Origin: Membranipora membranacea
Taxonomy: Eukaryota > Bryozoa > Gymnolaemata > Cheilostomatida > Membraniporidae
NCBI GenBank assembly: GCA_914767715.1
Contig: OU612074.1
Span: forward strand, 4,665,501-4,729,500
Direction of reading: 5' to 3'
Length of the DNA: 64,000 bases
Shown: positions 25,509 to 37,730 of the stretch, in pieces
Numbering within the stretch: the first letter of the stretch is position 1
Layout of the letters: each line of letters starts with the position of its first letter
Made by a program: the position numbers and the translations under genes
Notes under the pieces: generated by a model
The model's input: the letters and a program-made list of their open reading frames with translations, nothing else
Database searches by the model: none
What the model was told of the DNA's origin: nothing

Positions 25509-28500
25509 CTAGTCCAAATCGTCTGACTCTGCAGCTGTTTGCCTCACAGGTGGAGAGAACCATTCTAATATGATGGTTTCAATGACATCTATATGACTCT
25601 CATTTATAAATTCTAAATGAGAACCGAATTCATCTCCAGCTTTCAACTTCCCGATCCAATTCATGATATCATTTAACGGCTTCAGAACCGGACTTTGCTG
25701 TCCATAGAGCTTCTCAAATAAGTTACGGGATTTGATGATCAGACCAGATGACTCAACTTCTTCACCTCTAAGAGACATACTTAAAGCCTTAGCACCAAAT
25801 ATGACAGCAGCCTGTGAAAGGACAGCATCTTTACCAAACCTCTTATCTAAGAGAGACGCTGCTTTCTCAATGTAAGCTTCAGCCACACTGTGTTTGCCAA
25901 TTGATGAATACCACACACCCACTGACAACATTGTGAACCAAGTTGTAATAGACAACGAATCAAAACTATCCAGTCTGTCTACAGGTGTAAGCTTCATGTA
26001 CTCTACTACTTGAAGCTTTGCAGGAGCCGGTAGTGTGAGCCCCTCAGTCTCTTGCACCCCACCTGATGGCCCCACAGCTGGTGATTGTGATGCTGCACTT
26101 TCCACTGGTGCGAGGTTACTTGCCGATGCCTGATGAAGACTTCTAGAGGCGGACACACCAATCATTCTATCTACAGCATCACCGTTCCACATGACGCAGA
26201 TGCAGATAGCTTCGACCTTCTCATTGTAAGATTCATAAGCCTGGGCTTGTCTTATCCCACAGCTATCCAAACATGCTTGAAGCTCATCCATCTTTCCCTC
26301 GCCTGGACTAAAAATCACATTCAAGCATTTCAATACCAAACGGAGAACTTTGATCAGATTATGGATATTTGGAGTTGTATCTGAATTGGCTTCTATGTGT
26401 GTTGCCAGCTGCTTCTGAAATGGCTCCCATCCGATCCCTATGAGTTTCAAGAATGGATGGTCACTGCTTGTCAAGATCTTAGCCAGAATTCTGTCAGGAG
26501 AACTCTGCTCAATCCCAGATGACCCAGCTACCCCATCCTGCGCGTCTCCTAACATACTACTCATTGTCAAACATTTAATACCTTGTAGTACTGTCTTCCT
26601 ATGTATGTTCTGCTTGGCATCGAAGTACATTTGTGCTTCTTTATTGTGGCCGAGTCTATGCATAATATCGCCTAAGATTGCACACATGTCAGAGGTCAAC
26701 TCAATGCTGAGACTCTTGGGGCCACAGAAAATATCATTCTCAAACTTAGAAATCAAAAATTCCGATGCCTTTCGATACCACCCACAGTAATATATTGCTT
26801 GAAGGCTACTCCACCAATCTGATTCTGTCATTTCCATCATGAGAGTCGAGTCAATATCGGCGGGATTGTTCTCGATAGCTCCTTTCAATGGAATCATGAA
26901 GCCACACATGGCAAATAACAAACCTCCAGGCATAGGCCATCTAGACATTTCACCTTTCTCTACAGAGAGTTGCCCAACAGCTGAACTCGTTTCAAGTAAT
27001 GATACCCGATCATCATGTGAATCATGAAACAGGTATGCAGAGAGACGGACATAACAAGCACAGGCCAGCTGAAATCTAATCGATTCTCTAACATGCTCAG
27101 ATAGATGTTTATTCTTATACAACAGATCGATAGTCTCCCAAACTGAGTCACCCACACAATCATAAACTATAGACAGATCATACACAAGAAGGGAAGGGAA
27201 GCGATACAAATCCTTCTTCACATCAACTGTAAACCCTTTGCCATACAACTTGTAATCCGGCTTGAAATTGAACTTCCCCATGTCATTCTCCAACATCTTC
27301 ATGTTCACTGCCTTTCGCTTCTCATTAGGCTTGATGGCTGCTATCAGGTTTTTTAGATGTACCAATATATCAGGCCCCTTCTGGTCTTGAGGATGTTTGT
27401 AAGTATAGAATGACTTCATGTAGGCAAGCATGGCTGTAAGATCCCCAAACAAAGCCTCCTTTTCAACAGGTTCAAGAAGCGTGGCCTTGTATCTTTCAGC
27501 AAGTACCTCTGGAGTGGTAATAAACTGATTTTCTTTTAGAGGATCACCATTTCCTGTGGGAATATTTCCCGAGGGATTTCCATCAACCCTTGTTTTGGGA
27601 ATGCCATTTCCAGTTGGTATGTTTCCAGCTTGAGGGGCCAACCCGTCAATTTTCAGACCGTTCATTGCCTTATCATCAAACCACTTTTCACACTGAAGCT
27701 CCTCTATGGCCATGTAAGACAGTTTTGTCTCTCTCAAATTCCCGATGATAAAATAACTGATGATAGCTAACTTTTCAAAATACCTAACTATTTGAGGGGA
27801 TTTAGAGCCAGATGCCAACAGAAACATGTATTCCAGATCTGAGTATGGGGTTGCCTCCCCTCTAGCCAACGAGCCGATAGCTACAGCAGCAAATGAACAT
27901 GGAGGCTTTTGCTGCATTATCAAAACACAATGCTTCATGACTTGCTCAACAACATCGATCATACCATTAGTGCAATCTACAGAGCATTTCATCATACATC
28001 TACTGAAATCATTCACAAGATCTCTATGCTGAGGAGTTTGGTCATATGCGGTGAATCTTTCTCCATACCCAGTGGCCTGTTCCAACTGACCTCTTGTCTC
28101 ATTTCTAACTGTCTGAAGCTTGTGGGAAAGTGTCTCAACAAGCTGTCTCTCATCACTTTGTGTTGCTTTGACAGCCTCTCCCCAGTAAGCTTGCTGCACC
28201 TTGTACACTTTGTCATTCCAATTCTGAGCTATTGGATCTCGTACTCTTACTGAGTTGAAAAGACTATGTGCCTGAAAAAAAAAGATTGTGTTTGTATCAA
28301 TACAAAGTATAGTTTTATCCTTGACAGTCTTCACTGCAGTAATGTTGCAGCATAATCAATTAAATTAGCTGTTGACAGACAAGCAATCAAAGCTTGTGTG
28401 ATGCGTAGTATCGACACGAGTACTATTAATCTGGCTGTATACCAGCAACTGAGATTTATAGCGGTTGGTTGCTTGCCAATATTGTGACTCATATAAACTT

Positions 28501-28821
28501 GTGACACTTGCCTGCCTTGACTTGCCTTGTTCATTCAATTGATTCCATTGCCTACTTAATATAAATTCCACAGCAGGGTGTTATACAATTTTTAAATTGA
28601 TCTTTTTGATCTGTCTCTCATGACAATTTAGGAATTACAATTGCAATTTAGTATAAGATTACCCTTAGGCAATCTGTCCAGCGGCCATCTTTCTGGTATC
28701 TGTCGAAGTAATCCTCAGCCAGGGCTGCCAGATGGGGTATCTGCACTTCAAGATTATACTTCCCAAACTTCTTGTAATCTGCCTTGAACTGGTCCAAATC
28801 AAATCCTGAAGATGTTGACAT
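25509..28821 (-). CDS. DUF294-type nucleotidyltransferase-like protein with TPR-like C-terminus, 973 aa
   Basis: Two coding exons, 28663-28821 (53 codons) and 25509-28271 (920 codons plus stop), joined in phase 0 (CTAAGG/GTAATC donor, T-rich CAG acceptor). A likely 5' UTR acceptor (TTTTAACAG) lies just before the ATG. Residues ~184-205 contain GSLARGE-x4-SDLEY, the G-S-x-x-R-x-E-x4-S-D-x-E signature of the DUF294/GlnD-type nucleotidyltransferase fold. A Gly/Asn/Pro insert (~265-300) repeats GNIPTGNG twice. The long C-terminal half is helical and TPR-like (AEAYIEKAASLLDKRFG, then SRNLFEKLYGQ). Family knowledge: these occur as expanded, mostly uncharacterised genes in invertebrates. Enzyme activity is not established; a signalling or innate-immune role would be speculation. 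Confidence 0.8.
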
Positions 28822-28859
28822 CTTGCCTGTTAAAACAGAGATAGAAGGCTTTCTAAACC

Positions 28860-28978
28860 CCCTCACTACCATACATCTATCGAACATATACCATACATCT
28901 ATCAATCCTTTTACCAGAAATATTTCATACATCTACCATACATCAATCATACATCTACCATACATCTACTATACACTC
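28860..28978 (+). repeat. CATACATCTA-type minisatellite
   Basis: Degenerate tandem copies of a 10-14 base unit (ACCATACATCTATC, ATCATACATCTACC and variants), just upstream of the nucleotidyltransferase-like gene's first coding exon. Confidence 0.8.
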
Positions 28979-28999
28979 TAACTTCCATACTCTATCATA

Positions 29000-29925
29000 C
29001 GAGGAACAAATGGTTATAATATCCTATAGATTCCAGAAATTGACGGAACCTCAGACTATAAACTGCCAAGAGGATACTCAAAATAATATGTCTGAATCCA
29101 GCATTTTTTGTTGTCCTTGCTTATGTGGTGTACCCTTTCTGGGGATATTCATGTATATTCAGGTTATAGAAGGCAGTAAGTAAAGAGAGTAAAGCGTGAT
29201 AGAAGTATAGTGTTACAAAGGGTTGTTGAACAATTTCTTTTAGGAGGGTTTAAGGTGGTCTCACCCGCGATTTCTGTTGACAAGATTTCTTTTTTTGCGC
29301 AGACAAGACTGGCTCTAGTGTATACTATAAAGACAGTGAGCCCGGTTACCAGTCGATCTCCTCAGGATTACCACTCCTTGCATAGTAAAATAGCACTTCA
29401 GTCAACACCCTGTCGATACTATGGCTGGATATAGCAGTCAGCACTGACAAAATACCAGTGCTTGATAAAATAGGTCAGTGATATTATTACAGCTTTCTGC
29501 AGCAATTTCTACAACGATTCTGCTTCAACTAGTTTTGCTTGATGTCTTGTAATCATGCAGTTTTGTTTTGTTTAGCTGGATGAAGGTTAGCGCACTGTCT
29601 GGTTGTGTTGATAGGAGGAAATGAGTATTTGGCTCATCATCAATTTTTGCACAATATCCCTGGAATTTTGCAAACTGCGGGTAATGCAGCTGCATGTTGT
29701 GCCAAATCTATCACAACAAAAATAAAGCTAACAGCCACGGCAGATCGCAGCGCTAAATTTATCCAAACTGCTCTGGTTTATAAAACATGGAACCAAATCT
29801 TTTTCATTCAGCAAAGAGAAGCAAAAGGCAGACAATATTTCCATTTGCCTGTACATTGGATTGGTTTAGCGTACGGTGAGATGACAGTACGCTAAATATA
29901 CTGTCAATTAACAGTATGTTTAGCT
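29000..29925. other. Spacer, no gene supported
   Basis: An open frame at 29605-29895 (+) lacks domain, splice or composition support. A short perfect hairpin (AGCGTAC / GTACGCT) sits at about 29869-29895. Confidence 0.4.
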
Positions 29926-29927
29926 AG

Positions 29928-30190
29928 ATTCTGTGACAAAATACCATGGTCAAAATGCCATTGGGACAAAATGTCAGTGACATAATGCCATTGCCATAAT
30001 GCCATGGCCATAATGCCATAGGTCGTAACACCACTGCACACCATACCAATGCCAAAATACCAGTAGAACAAAACACCAGTTGTGTCAAAATACCAGTGGA
30101 TATAACGCTGGATAAGACATAATACCATTTGGGACAACATACCATGTCCATATCCCAAAATACCATTGCCATAATGCCAAAATATGTAAC
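29928..30190 (+). repeat. ATAATGCCAT / AAAATACCAGT degenerate minisatellite
   Basis: About 15 units of 15-20 bases, each built around AAAATACCA or ATAATGCCA separated by variable short linkers. Open frames in it on the - strand are repeat artefacts (Trp/Tyr/Gly/Met-rich). Confidence 0.8.
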
Positions 30191-30199
30191 CAAAGGAGA

Positions 30200-31120
30200 T
30201 CAAACCACACTGTATTTTCTTTTGTCAGTTCTATAACAGCTGCGAGTTACTCGGTCAGAGTAGGAGGTGGTAAGAGCCATCTTCTTCACTCCAAGTTTCT
30301 ATGTTTGAGTTTTGATAACTGAGCATTCCGTCTGTCTCATGTTACTTTAGAAGCATTTTGGTCTGCGGTCAGGTATATGTGACGGTCACTCACAAATTAA
30401 CACAATATGAGAGAATGCTTTCATTGACGGGCATTTAGACAAGCTGGAAATACTTATCATTCATTGGCCTTACATGGCTCATTGCTGAGACCTCCTGTAG
30501 TTAGTAACCGGTTGGATAAGAGTACACAACTCCGAGTAGTTGATAGCACATATGGTAATTAGTGTCGTCAACCCATTATATTTTGGGTTTGGTGAGGTGG
30601 CGCACTCAGTTATTCGCTTCGCTATTCACTGCCCTGCGAATGGAGCTGCAGGAGTTACATGGGGGATGGGGACGCTTTCAAGGTTGATTGTTTTAACCCC
30701 CTGATCCCGCGGGTTTATATCACCCCTCACAAGTTTGCTTTTTGACACTCAAATTGTCCTTCTCTCTGAGAAATGATTGAAGTTATATTATCCATTGTAT
30801 GAGACCTGGTAGGGGTCGGTAACCTGTTTATTGATTTGAACTCAGCATTTTCTTAATCCCTACTCACTTGATAGAAACAAGGCTTTGGAAGTGCATTATG
30901 GGATATATGCAAATGTTGAGTTGAGCTTCCGTCCTAAACAGGTAATACATTCTTTAATTTCATGTAACTAGTTGGGGTTAACGTGACATTTTTTCCTCTT
31001 TGAGCTTCTTTTCTGCAGAAGCAGATAACCACAATACTTATTAAGTGACAAGCAACTGGCTCCTCGGGCCAAGTTCAGGGTCTTTTCCGAATAAGCAATG
31101 CAAGGATGTATCAACCGAAT
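30200..31120. other. Spacer, possible SINE
   Basis: 30590-30720 has a weak tRNA-like start (GGTGAGGTGGCGCACTCAGT) followed by a GGTTGATTGT-like box, possibly an old SINE. Nothing else recognised. Confidence 0.3.
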
Positions 31121-31124
31121 CTGC

Positions 31125-31400
31125 CCCATTTTCCCAATGTCAGTTTCCCACCTCCCGTTATCCCACTCTGCTGTTTTCCCACCTGGACATTATCCCACCG
31201 AGCCACTATCTCACCTGGTTCATTTCCCACCTGGATGTTTTCCCACCTGGATGTTTTCCCACCAATCCATTTTCCCACCCAGACATTTGCCACCAAACAA
31301 TTTTCCCAACAGGACAATTTCCCACCAAACAATTTTCCCAAATGGACAATTTACCACAGTGCTGTTTTCCCACCACAACATTTTTTCACCGCATATATTT
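31125..31400 (+). repeat. TTTTCCCACC minisatellite array (left arm of inverted pair)
   Basis: About 16 degenerate units of ~17 bases built on TTTTCCCACC plus a variable 7-base linker. The same unit appears inverted at 34960-35240, 3.6 kb away. Confidence 0.85.
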
Positions 31401-31419
31401 CCCTTGATAGCCTTTTTTC

Positions 31420-33445
31420 AGGCTAAGCCGTTCACATTTCACAAATATGTTAACAATGTTCACAGCCAGCCAACACTGGAGAAAGTAGCTTTGGAAATGG
31501 AGAGGTGAGTTTATTTTATTAGTAGCGGGTTGATTTTGATTTGAGTTTTTTATTGCACAAGTTAGTCCAGGTGGTTGATTTCATCAAAATTTTACGACAA
31601 AACAAATTGCATGTGCCTATGCCAATTCTCAAAAGTTTTGAGCCATTCAATCATCGCCCAGGCTGAAGAGATTATCATATTTAACGGTTAATGGCCAAAT
31701 CACTCTACACAATTAAGCTTACATCATATGTTATCCGCCACATGGCTTTCGGTAAAGATTGTTTTACTGGTTTACAAGCTATTATCAATCAACCACCAAA
31801 CAATGTAAAGAAAATTCTCACTCTATGTATATTTACGCACACGATCCTTTCCGAGATGACAATGAATACTATTCAAGTAACCAGAATTATTTGCTTTGAC
31901 CAGGGACCCATCCTGCTTTTACTATATCAACAGTTTGAAACATTAGAATTGTTTCCACTTGTAAAAAGAAGGGACAACTATCTGCAATACTAAATGCAGT
32001 TGGTGAACATAATTATTCATGATTGCATTGAAAAATCTGTGCTGTTAAATAAGGGTGGCCATTTAAAGAAGACAAGGCATAGATGATACTTGGTTAATTA
32101 TACTTGTAAACCAAAGACTGAGCTTTTGTAATTGCATATCTATACACAGCTTGTTGTGGTGCAATTTGGTTGTATGCTGTCTACATTTTCTATCAATTAA
32201 AATATTGTTAAGATTATGGCATCACAATATGCTGTAACGCGTACTATTTATTTGTTTCATGTTGAAGGGTTTTAATCAGTGAAATTTCTATTGAAAACGG
32301 AAATATAATATAAAAGTACGACTAACAAAGTTATGGATCGAGTAAAAATGTATATTAAACAGACAACCTGTGCCCCTTCTTTGCACGTTCAAAGGGATCC
32401 AAGGTAGGTATAAATACAAAAATTTGATAATAATCAAAATATTTCAATGTTTAGCCTTTCATGTAAACCCTCACTCCAGGCCTTGGAGGGGTTCTAGTAT
32501 TGTATATCAAAACCTTCTGAAAACCAAAACACGTCACTGTTGACAAGGCTAGTGTCGTTTTCTGTTTTATTATTTTTTAGGTTGACAAACTTGATAAATA
32601 CAAAGCTTAAAAATTATGTAACTAACAAAATTCCATTGGCAAAATCTTGTCATTGTAGCACTGCTTTTAGCCTCCAGCTATTTGAAAATAGTAAAAGGAA
32701 ACCCATGTTCAAACAGGGTACAAATTCTCCTGAGACAATTACAGACCTTTATCACCATTTTATAATTTTTTTCTCTAAATGCTTTTACCACTAAAGTATC
32801 AACCATAAAGTATTGTAGAGGAAATTATTGACGTGTGGTATAATAGACAGTGCCCTTCGGCTATGGGAATCATATTAACATCAGTGAGTTATATTTGTTA
32901 AAAATGTGAACTTTGACCAATATCAAAATAGGACTTCCCCTATCAATAAATATCAACTGAATTTATAGGAACGTCATGCTGCAGTTGGAAAATTTGTGAG
33001 TGATGTCAAACCATCCAGTTTTGGTACTGAAACTTAGGTAATACAAATTAGAAGCGTCCCCAAATTGCCATGACATCCTTTGGGTGAAACATTTTAGAGG
33101 GATAGTTAATGCATGTTGTCTTTTTTTTGCACAAGAAAAAAACAATGCTGTGATCTTTTTTGTATTAAAATTGTTCCAAATGCGCACAGTGCTCCCTGTT
33201 TTCCGGGCGCCCTTGTGCACTTCGCCAGGTTTACTGGAGGATTTAGACATGGGTCTTCTTGCTCTTCGCTCGTACTCACTCCTTGTTGGTGACTTAATAT
33301 TGGTTAAATGCAGAATAATATTGAGTTTTCTCTTCATCCCCAACAAGAATTGGCAAAACAAAAATACATATTTGAGATCAAATTCTTGTTAAAAAAATAC
33401 AAATCCGCATATCAGGTCATGCACCCTAGATTTTGATCATATATG
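31420..33445. other. Interior of the 31-35 kb inverted-array region, no gene supported
   Basis: AT-rich sequence with short frames (31691-31993 +, 32963-33361 -) that have no recognisable domain and no consistent splice context. 33190-33300 is the most coding-like patch on the - strand but I cannot support an exon. Confidence 0.35.
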
Positions 33446-33449
33446 ATGG

Positions 33450-34645
33450 TCTGTGCAGGGGATTGGAATGAACATCCGCTTGAATGAACGCCAACGGAAC
33501 TGAAATTAGCTGGAATGAAAGTAGAAGGATATGAAAGTCGAAAATCCTGGGATGAACGTAGAAAGTGCTGGATTGAACGTCGACTATATTAGTATAAAGA
33601 ATAAACGCAAGAGCAACTCCCCAAAATAATTATGTAAATTAATGATGATCATTCATAAAGGCACTCACATCTGTTGATGATGATGGTTACTAAATTTCTG
33701 ATGGCTAGATGGAATCGAGCAGGAATTTAGTGCGAAAACTGAAATGGTAATGAAATACTGAAAGAGAAACAGTGACCCTTTGTATATTTCATCAGCAAAA
33801 CAATGGTCAAGCATTAAAGAAATCAGGTGCAACTAATGCATTGTAGTAGTTTACATATTGGTTCACTGTTATCTGCGAACATACATTTTTTGTAACTTGG
33901 TAATTGCGACAGTGCACATTGTTTTCCCTGCATTCTGTCCACCAGTTGTCATTTATCGAAATCGCTTACTCGTATCACCAATATGGTACAGTAATCACAT
34001 CCGTTATTTCTGTGACAAGAACATAAAGATCTGTTGCTATCTATCACCTATGTACAACATATGGACACATACCAAAACCATGCTGCAATTCAACTTCGTT
34101 GACGTCATATCAACTGCTAGTTTTTTAGCCGATTGTCAAGTCCAATCACTGTCAGCGATTTTTTATCGAGTTTTTAAAAACCGACTCTACAACCCTACTC
34201 ACTTTAGGACGCTACAGCAAAGATAGAATAGAGCTACAGTGGAGGTGGGAAACTTCCCACCCTCCCCCATGAACTTAGCTTGTCAAGACCGGCTACCGTT
34301 ACCAGTAGGTGCCAAACATAATGAATAAATATAAATAGTACCAAATGCGCAGCACATGTGGTTTGGCATGGCAATATGGATTTACCGTAGCATAATCATA
34401 AATTATAGACTTAAACGAAAACCTTGATTGTTCATAAGATGTATGCTGATTTTTTATAACACAATTATTTTGGGGAGTTGATCTCCAGTTGACTCTTTAG
34501 ACCAACTAATGCAGTTGGCGTTCAACCCAGCACTTTCCAAGTTCATTCCAGGATGTTAGACCTTCATACCAGACTACGTTCATTCCAGTTAGTTCAATCC
34601 TGTTGACATTTGTTCCAGCCGATGTTCATTCTAAGATTCTGTGTG
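33450..34645. mobile_element. Foldback-like element with ~180-bp minisatellite inverted repeats
   Basis: The left arm 33457-33632 and right arm 34463-34640 are inverted copies. Both consist of degenerate ~16-base units like CTGGAATGAACGTAGAA and end inward with the same 18-base block (CAACTCCCCAAAATAATT). The ~830-bp centre has no recognised gene; the 122-aa frame at 33858-34226 looks fortuitous. Flanking target duplications were not clear. Inverted repeats made of short tandem units are typical of foldback/Tu-type elements. Confidence 0.65.
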
Positions 34646-34954
34646 CATCTTCTGTTTACAAACAAGTGCCATCATTACTCTGACAACAGTTCCTTAGGTG
34701 AACACAACTATGCTTTATTACAATGAATTGTACGAGAGCAAAGTTGTGAAAAATCATGTTTAAGTCATTTTCATAACCTCTATCAGCATTTTTAACACCA
34801 AATGTCATAGACTTTGGGTTTCTAGAATAAAAAAGGAACAAAACTTTTATGACGAGACCTTAACACTACTTTCAATTAACATTTTTAATGCCTGAAAAAG
34901 AGCAGAAGGAAAAAAACAAAAAATAGAGAGAAGCTACCAGCGTTCATTTGAAAA

Positions 34955-35242
34955 AAATAATAGTGGGAAAACGTCCGGGTGGAAAAATGGATTGGTGGGA
35001 AATTGCCAAGGTGGAAAAAATGGATTGGTGAGAAAACGTCCAGGTGGGAAAACAGATTGGTGGGAAAACATCCCGGTGAGAAAATGGATCAGTGAGAAAT
35101 CGTCCTGGTGGGAAAACGGATTTGTGGGAAAATGTTCTGGTGGGAAAATGGCTCGGTGAGAATATGGCTTGTTGGGAAAATGGCTTGGTGGGATAAAGGG
35201 AGGTGGGAAAATGGTTTGGTGGGAAAATGTCCGGATACCGTA
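34955..35242 (-). repeat. GGTGGGAAAA minisatellite array (right arm of inverted pair)
   Basis: About 17 degenerate units of ~17 bases, the reverse complement of the array at 31125-31400. The foldback-like element at 33450-34645 lies between the two arms. Confidence 0.85.
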
Positions 35243-35423
35243 ACAACCAGTAAGCAAATATCAAAGAAATTAGGACTGATGTGTCAGTCCACCAATGAGG
35301 AATCGGACAAAATGCTGATTGCAAATTGAAAATATCATTTCCACTTTAAGTGTGACCAATAATTTATTAAGAATGGTTGTCGTGTAAATCAGAAATTACA
35401 GGTATAGTATCTAGGTGTAGAGT

Positions 35424-35841
35424 TATGAGTTTTTTCCATAGATTTAAAAACAGTATAGATAGGACATTGGGCTTCAGTAACTTTGCATTATGTCCCCACC
35501 CGTATCGTCATTGTGCCACCCGCAGTGTTGCGTTATGCATAGCGTAACTGCCAGTTGGTTTATAGTCAGCACCTTATGCCTTTCATGATGATAACCTTAT
35601 CAGACAGTGTCCAATGAGAGAAGGCTATACTGAGTAAAACGACTTCTGAGCCACTCACAATGTTATAAGAACATGATTGGCTGGAAGGTCGTTTTACTAA
35701 CAGTCATGTGACACCCAGCCTTATGCTCTAGATTGCTAAGATTCCTAGATCTGAGGCTAAAGTAGCTATCATATTATTGGATAGACAGGAGCACACAATG
35801 ACCTATCTATACTGTTTTTAAATCTATGGTTTTTTCTCATA
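35424..35841. mobile_element. MITE, 418 bp, TA-flanked (Tc1/mariner-like)
   Basis: The termini read TATGAG followed by six Ts (left) or six As (right, reverse complement), then a perfect 28-bp inverted repeat at 35436-35463 and 35802-35829 that starts CCATAGATTT and ends TATAGATAGG. A TA dinucleotide sits at each outer edge, as expected for Tc1/mariner targets. No coding content. Confidence 0.75.
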
Positions 35842-36157
35842 GCCTTATACATGTGTGTTCCAGGTATGCTTTCTAGTCTGCTATGATCCAACCTTACACC
35901 TCAGCAATATAAGATTGAAATTCTTATTTTGGCATTAACTGCAAAGCTTTATCAGCTGTTCACTAGCCGGAGAAAGAGATTCTATCAACAAAACAACAAT
36001 GACTTTCCATTAAAATAAAAAGATTGTGTCGGATGTTACCACAAACAGAATCAAAAGTTTAAAAATTGAACAATGGGCTAAGTGAATAAATGTGCTTTTC
36101 ATATTTGATTCACTTGGGAGATTTCTGCTGATCTGAATATCTGATTATCATTATGTA

Positions 36158-36375
36158 GCCATCAAGGTTGAGGCAGCGTGATGACCCAAAATACATCACA
36201 ATAATTAACCATCATGATGATAAGTTACGAAAGGCAGCAGATATTTTATACTTCATTTTCCGTGATGTTGTCCTTATGACTCATCTATCCTCCCTGACGT
36301 CTGTGTTGTCAGGCGTTGAAGTACAGTCAACGATGACCTCTCTCATTTACATACTACTCTTACCTCTCGTGTGAC
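36158..36375 (+). CDS. Possible terminal exon, hydrophobic C-terminus
   Basis: After the acceptor TTATGTAG an open frame reads PSRLRQRDDPKYITIINHHD and continues ~70 codons to TGA, ending in a hydrophobic MTSLIYILLLPLV that could be a GPI-attachment or membrane tail. No upstream exon was identified and no family recognised. Confidence 0.3.
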
Positions 36376-36379
36376 CCTC

Positions 36380-36975
36380 ACATGATCACTCTTTGTCTCG
36401 TCAGTAGTGATCTATAGAGCTGACGGGCTGTGTCTGTGGGCAGATTTACATCATACCAGGCAGAGTATAGTTGAGTTGTAGTAGTGTTACAAATGCCCCT
36501 TCTGGTGTACCTCTGAAAGGAAGAAAATGGGCAAATATAATACTACAATGACCAAAACCACTGATTTCATCACTTACAAAGATCAGGCTTGATCTAGCCT
36601 ATCTTGCTTTTGGGTCGGTCTCGTACGACTTATTGGCAGGTAGCGGCAAGAGGAGGAGCGACTCCAAAGGCAGACTAACTTGAATAAATAATTTTACATA
36701 AAAAGGCATGGTACAAAACGAGCACTGTATTATTTTGCTTGCAGTCTAATTGTAGAGCACTGCATTGATGCTGTTTTCTGGGGGTGATCCCTGAATGTGT
36801 GCAAGATGAATGCCCATCTCGCCTTTTTGCCTATGTACCAGGGATTGAGTTCATTACAGCATAGGCTGCACATTCACATTATAGCTTACTTCCTGCCTCC
36901 GAAAGTAGCTCCAACAGGATAGATCGGGATACTGTGAACAGCTAATACCTCTTTTTTCTTGGTGAGAGGACCTGA
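36380..36975. other. Spacer, nothing recognised
   Basis: No open frame of note and no repeat structure that I can define. Confidence 0.4.
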
Positions 36976-36978
36976 TCC

Positions 36979-37143
36979 TTATTTATTCTTAGTCTGTGGA
37001 CTGCTGTGTGTTGATCCGTTACCAATTCTTGATTCATCTTCAGAGATGGATCTGTTTGAGAGGAGAATGTTTCCTGAATGTGAATTATTTTTCTTCTTCT
37101 TAGTCGTGTTTGTATTTGGTGTCTGACTCTGTAGCAGGTGATC
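36979..37143 (-). CDS. Possible terminal exon, 54 aa, Ser/Asn/Lys-rich
   Basis: On the - strand the acceptor TATTTCTAATTCAG opens a 54-codon frame to TAA: polar, with a KKKKNN run and an acidic SEDESRIGNG stretch, as in a disordered C-terminal tail. The upstream exon is not identified; the sequence just upstream on this strand (37190-37730) looks like decayed coding DNA, so this may belong to the same broken gene. Confidence 0.3.
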   Translation of the reverse strand, partial: DHLLQSQTPNTNTTKKKKNNSHSGNILLSNRSISEDESRIGNGSTHSSPQTKNK

Positions 37144-37189
37144 CTGAATTAGAAATATACAATCAGGGATAGTACACAGCGTGTGCAAC

Positions 37190-37730
37190 AACAAAGTGTG
37201 AGGTACCAATCTGATCTGAAAACAATTGTTCCAATGGTCTTTTAGCATCCATCAAAAAGAACCAAACTACATTTGGCGCAACAAACTTTCTTAATTGCAT
37301 AAATTGCCCGCTGTAAGAAAAGTTTGGGCACCCCTGCTGTATAGCTATATGTGGAGAAAGAATATCAGTATATACATTTGTGCCAGTGATTGGATCTTGC
37401 TAACATTCTGGCAGTAATAGCATTTCCCATCGACCACTAACAACCTTGAAAAACTCAGGCAAGCTCGTTGATAAATGTGAACAAGGGGTCAGCTGTAGCA
37501 TTTCTGAACTTCTTTTCCAATCAAAGAAGAGAAAATACTTCTAGCAACCATATATAAATTGCCAAATGCTTGTCTAGGGTCAGAAATGTCCTCAATGAAG
37601 ATAATGTACCAGGGGTTCTAATTCTTTTCATCCCAATCTGCCATGTGACCTAGAAGAGAAACCCATTATTGATGTAACTGGATGGCAGCAGAGTGATCGT
37701 AGCGGCCTGAAAACAAATATGAGTTACAAG
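37190..37730 (-). pseudogene. Decayed coding sequence, family not recognised
   Basis: Read on the - strand, long protein-like stretches occur with interspersed stops: HMADWDEKN, then NPWYIIFIEDISDPRQAFGN followed by LYMVARSIFSSLIGKEVQ, then, in a shifted frame, FVAPNVVWFFLMDAKRPLEQ. Splice-like boundaries (TCTTCTAG, TTCTTACAG) lie before two blocks. The texture is that of a once-coding region, but I cannot name the family. Errors in my exon choice could also make a live gene look broken. Confidence 0.35.

Noticed and set aside
29605-29895. 96-aa + strand frame
   Set aside because: No domain, no splice context, near-random composition; lies next to minisatellite DNA.
31045-31508. Overlapping + strand frames of 100-136 aa rich in Phe, Pro and His
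   Set aside because: They are translations of the TTTTCCCACC minisatellite in all three frames; the same applies to the frames at 34934-35324 and 29904-30203.
33858-34226. 122-aa frame inside the foldback-like element
   Set aside because: Not recognisable as a transposase; Tyr/Ile/Cys-rich composition expected from AT-rich DNA.
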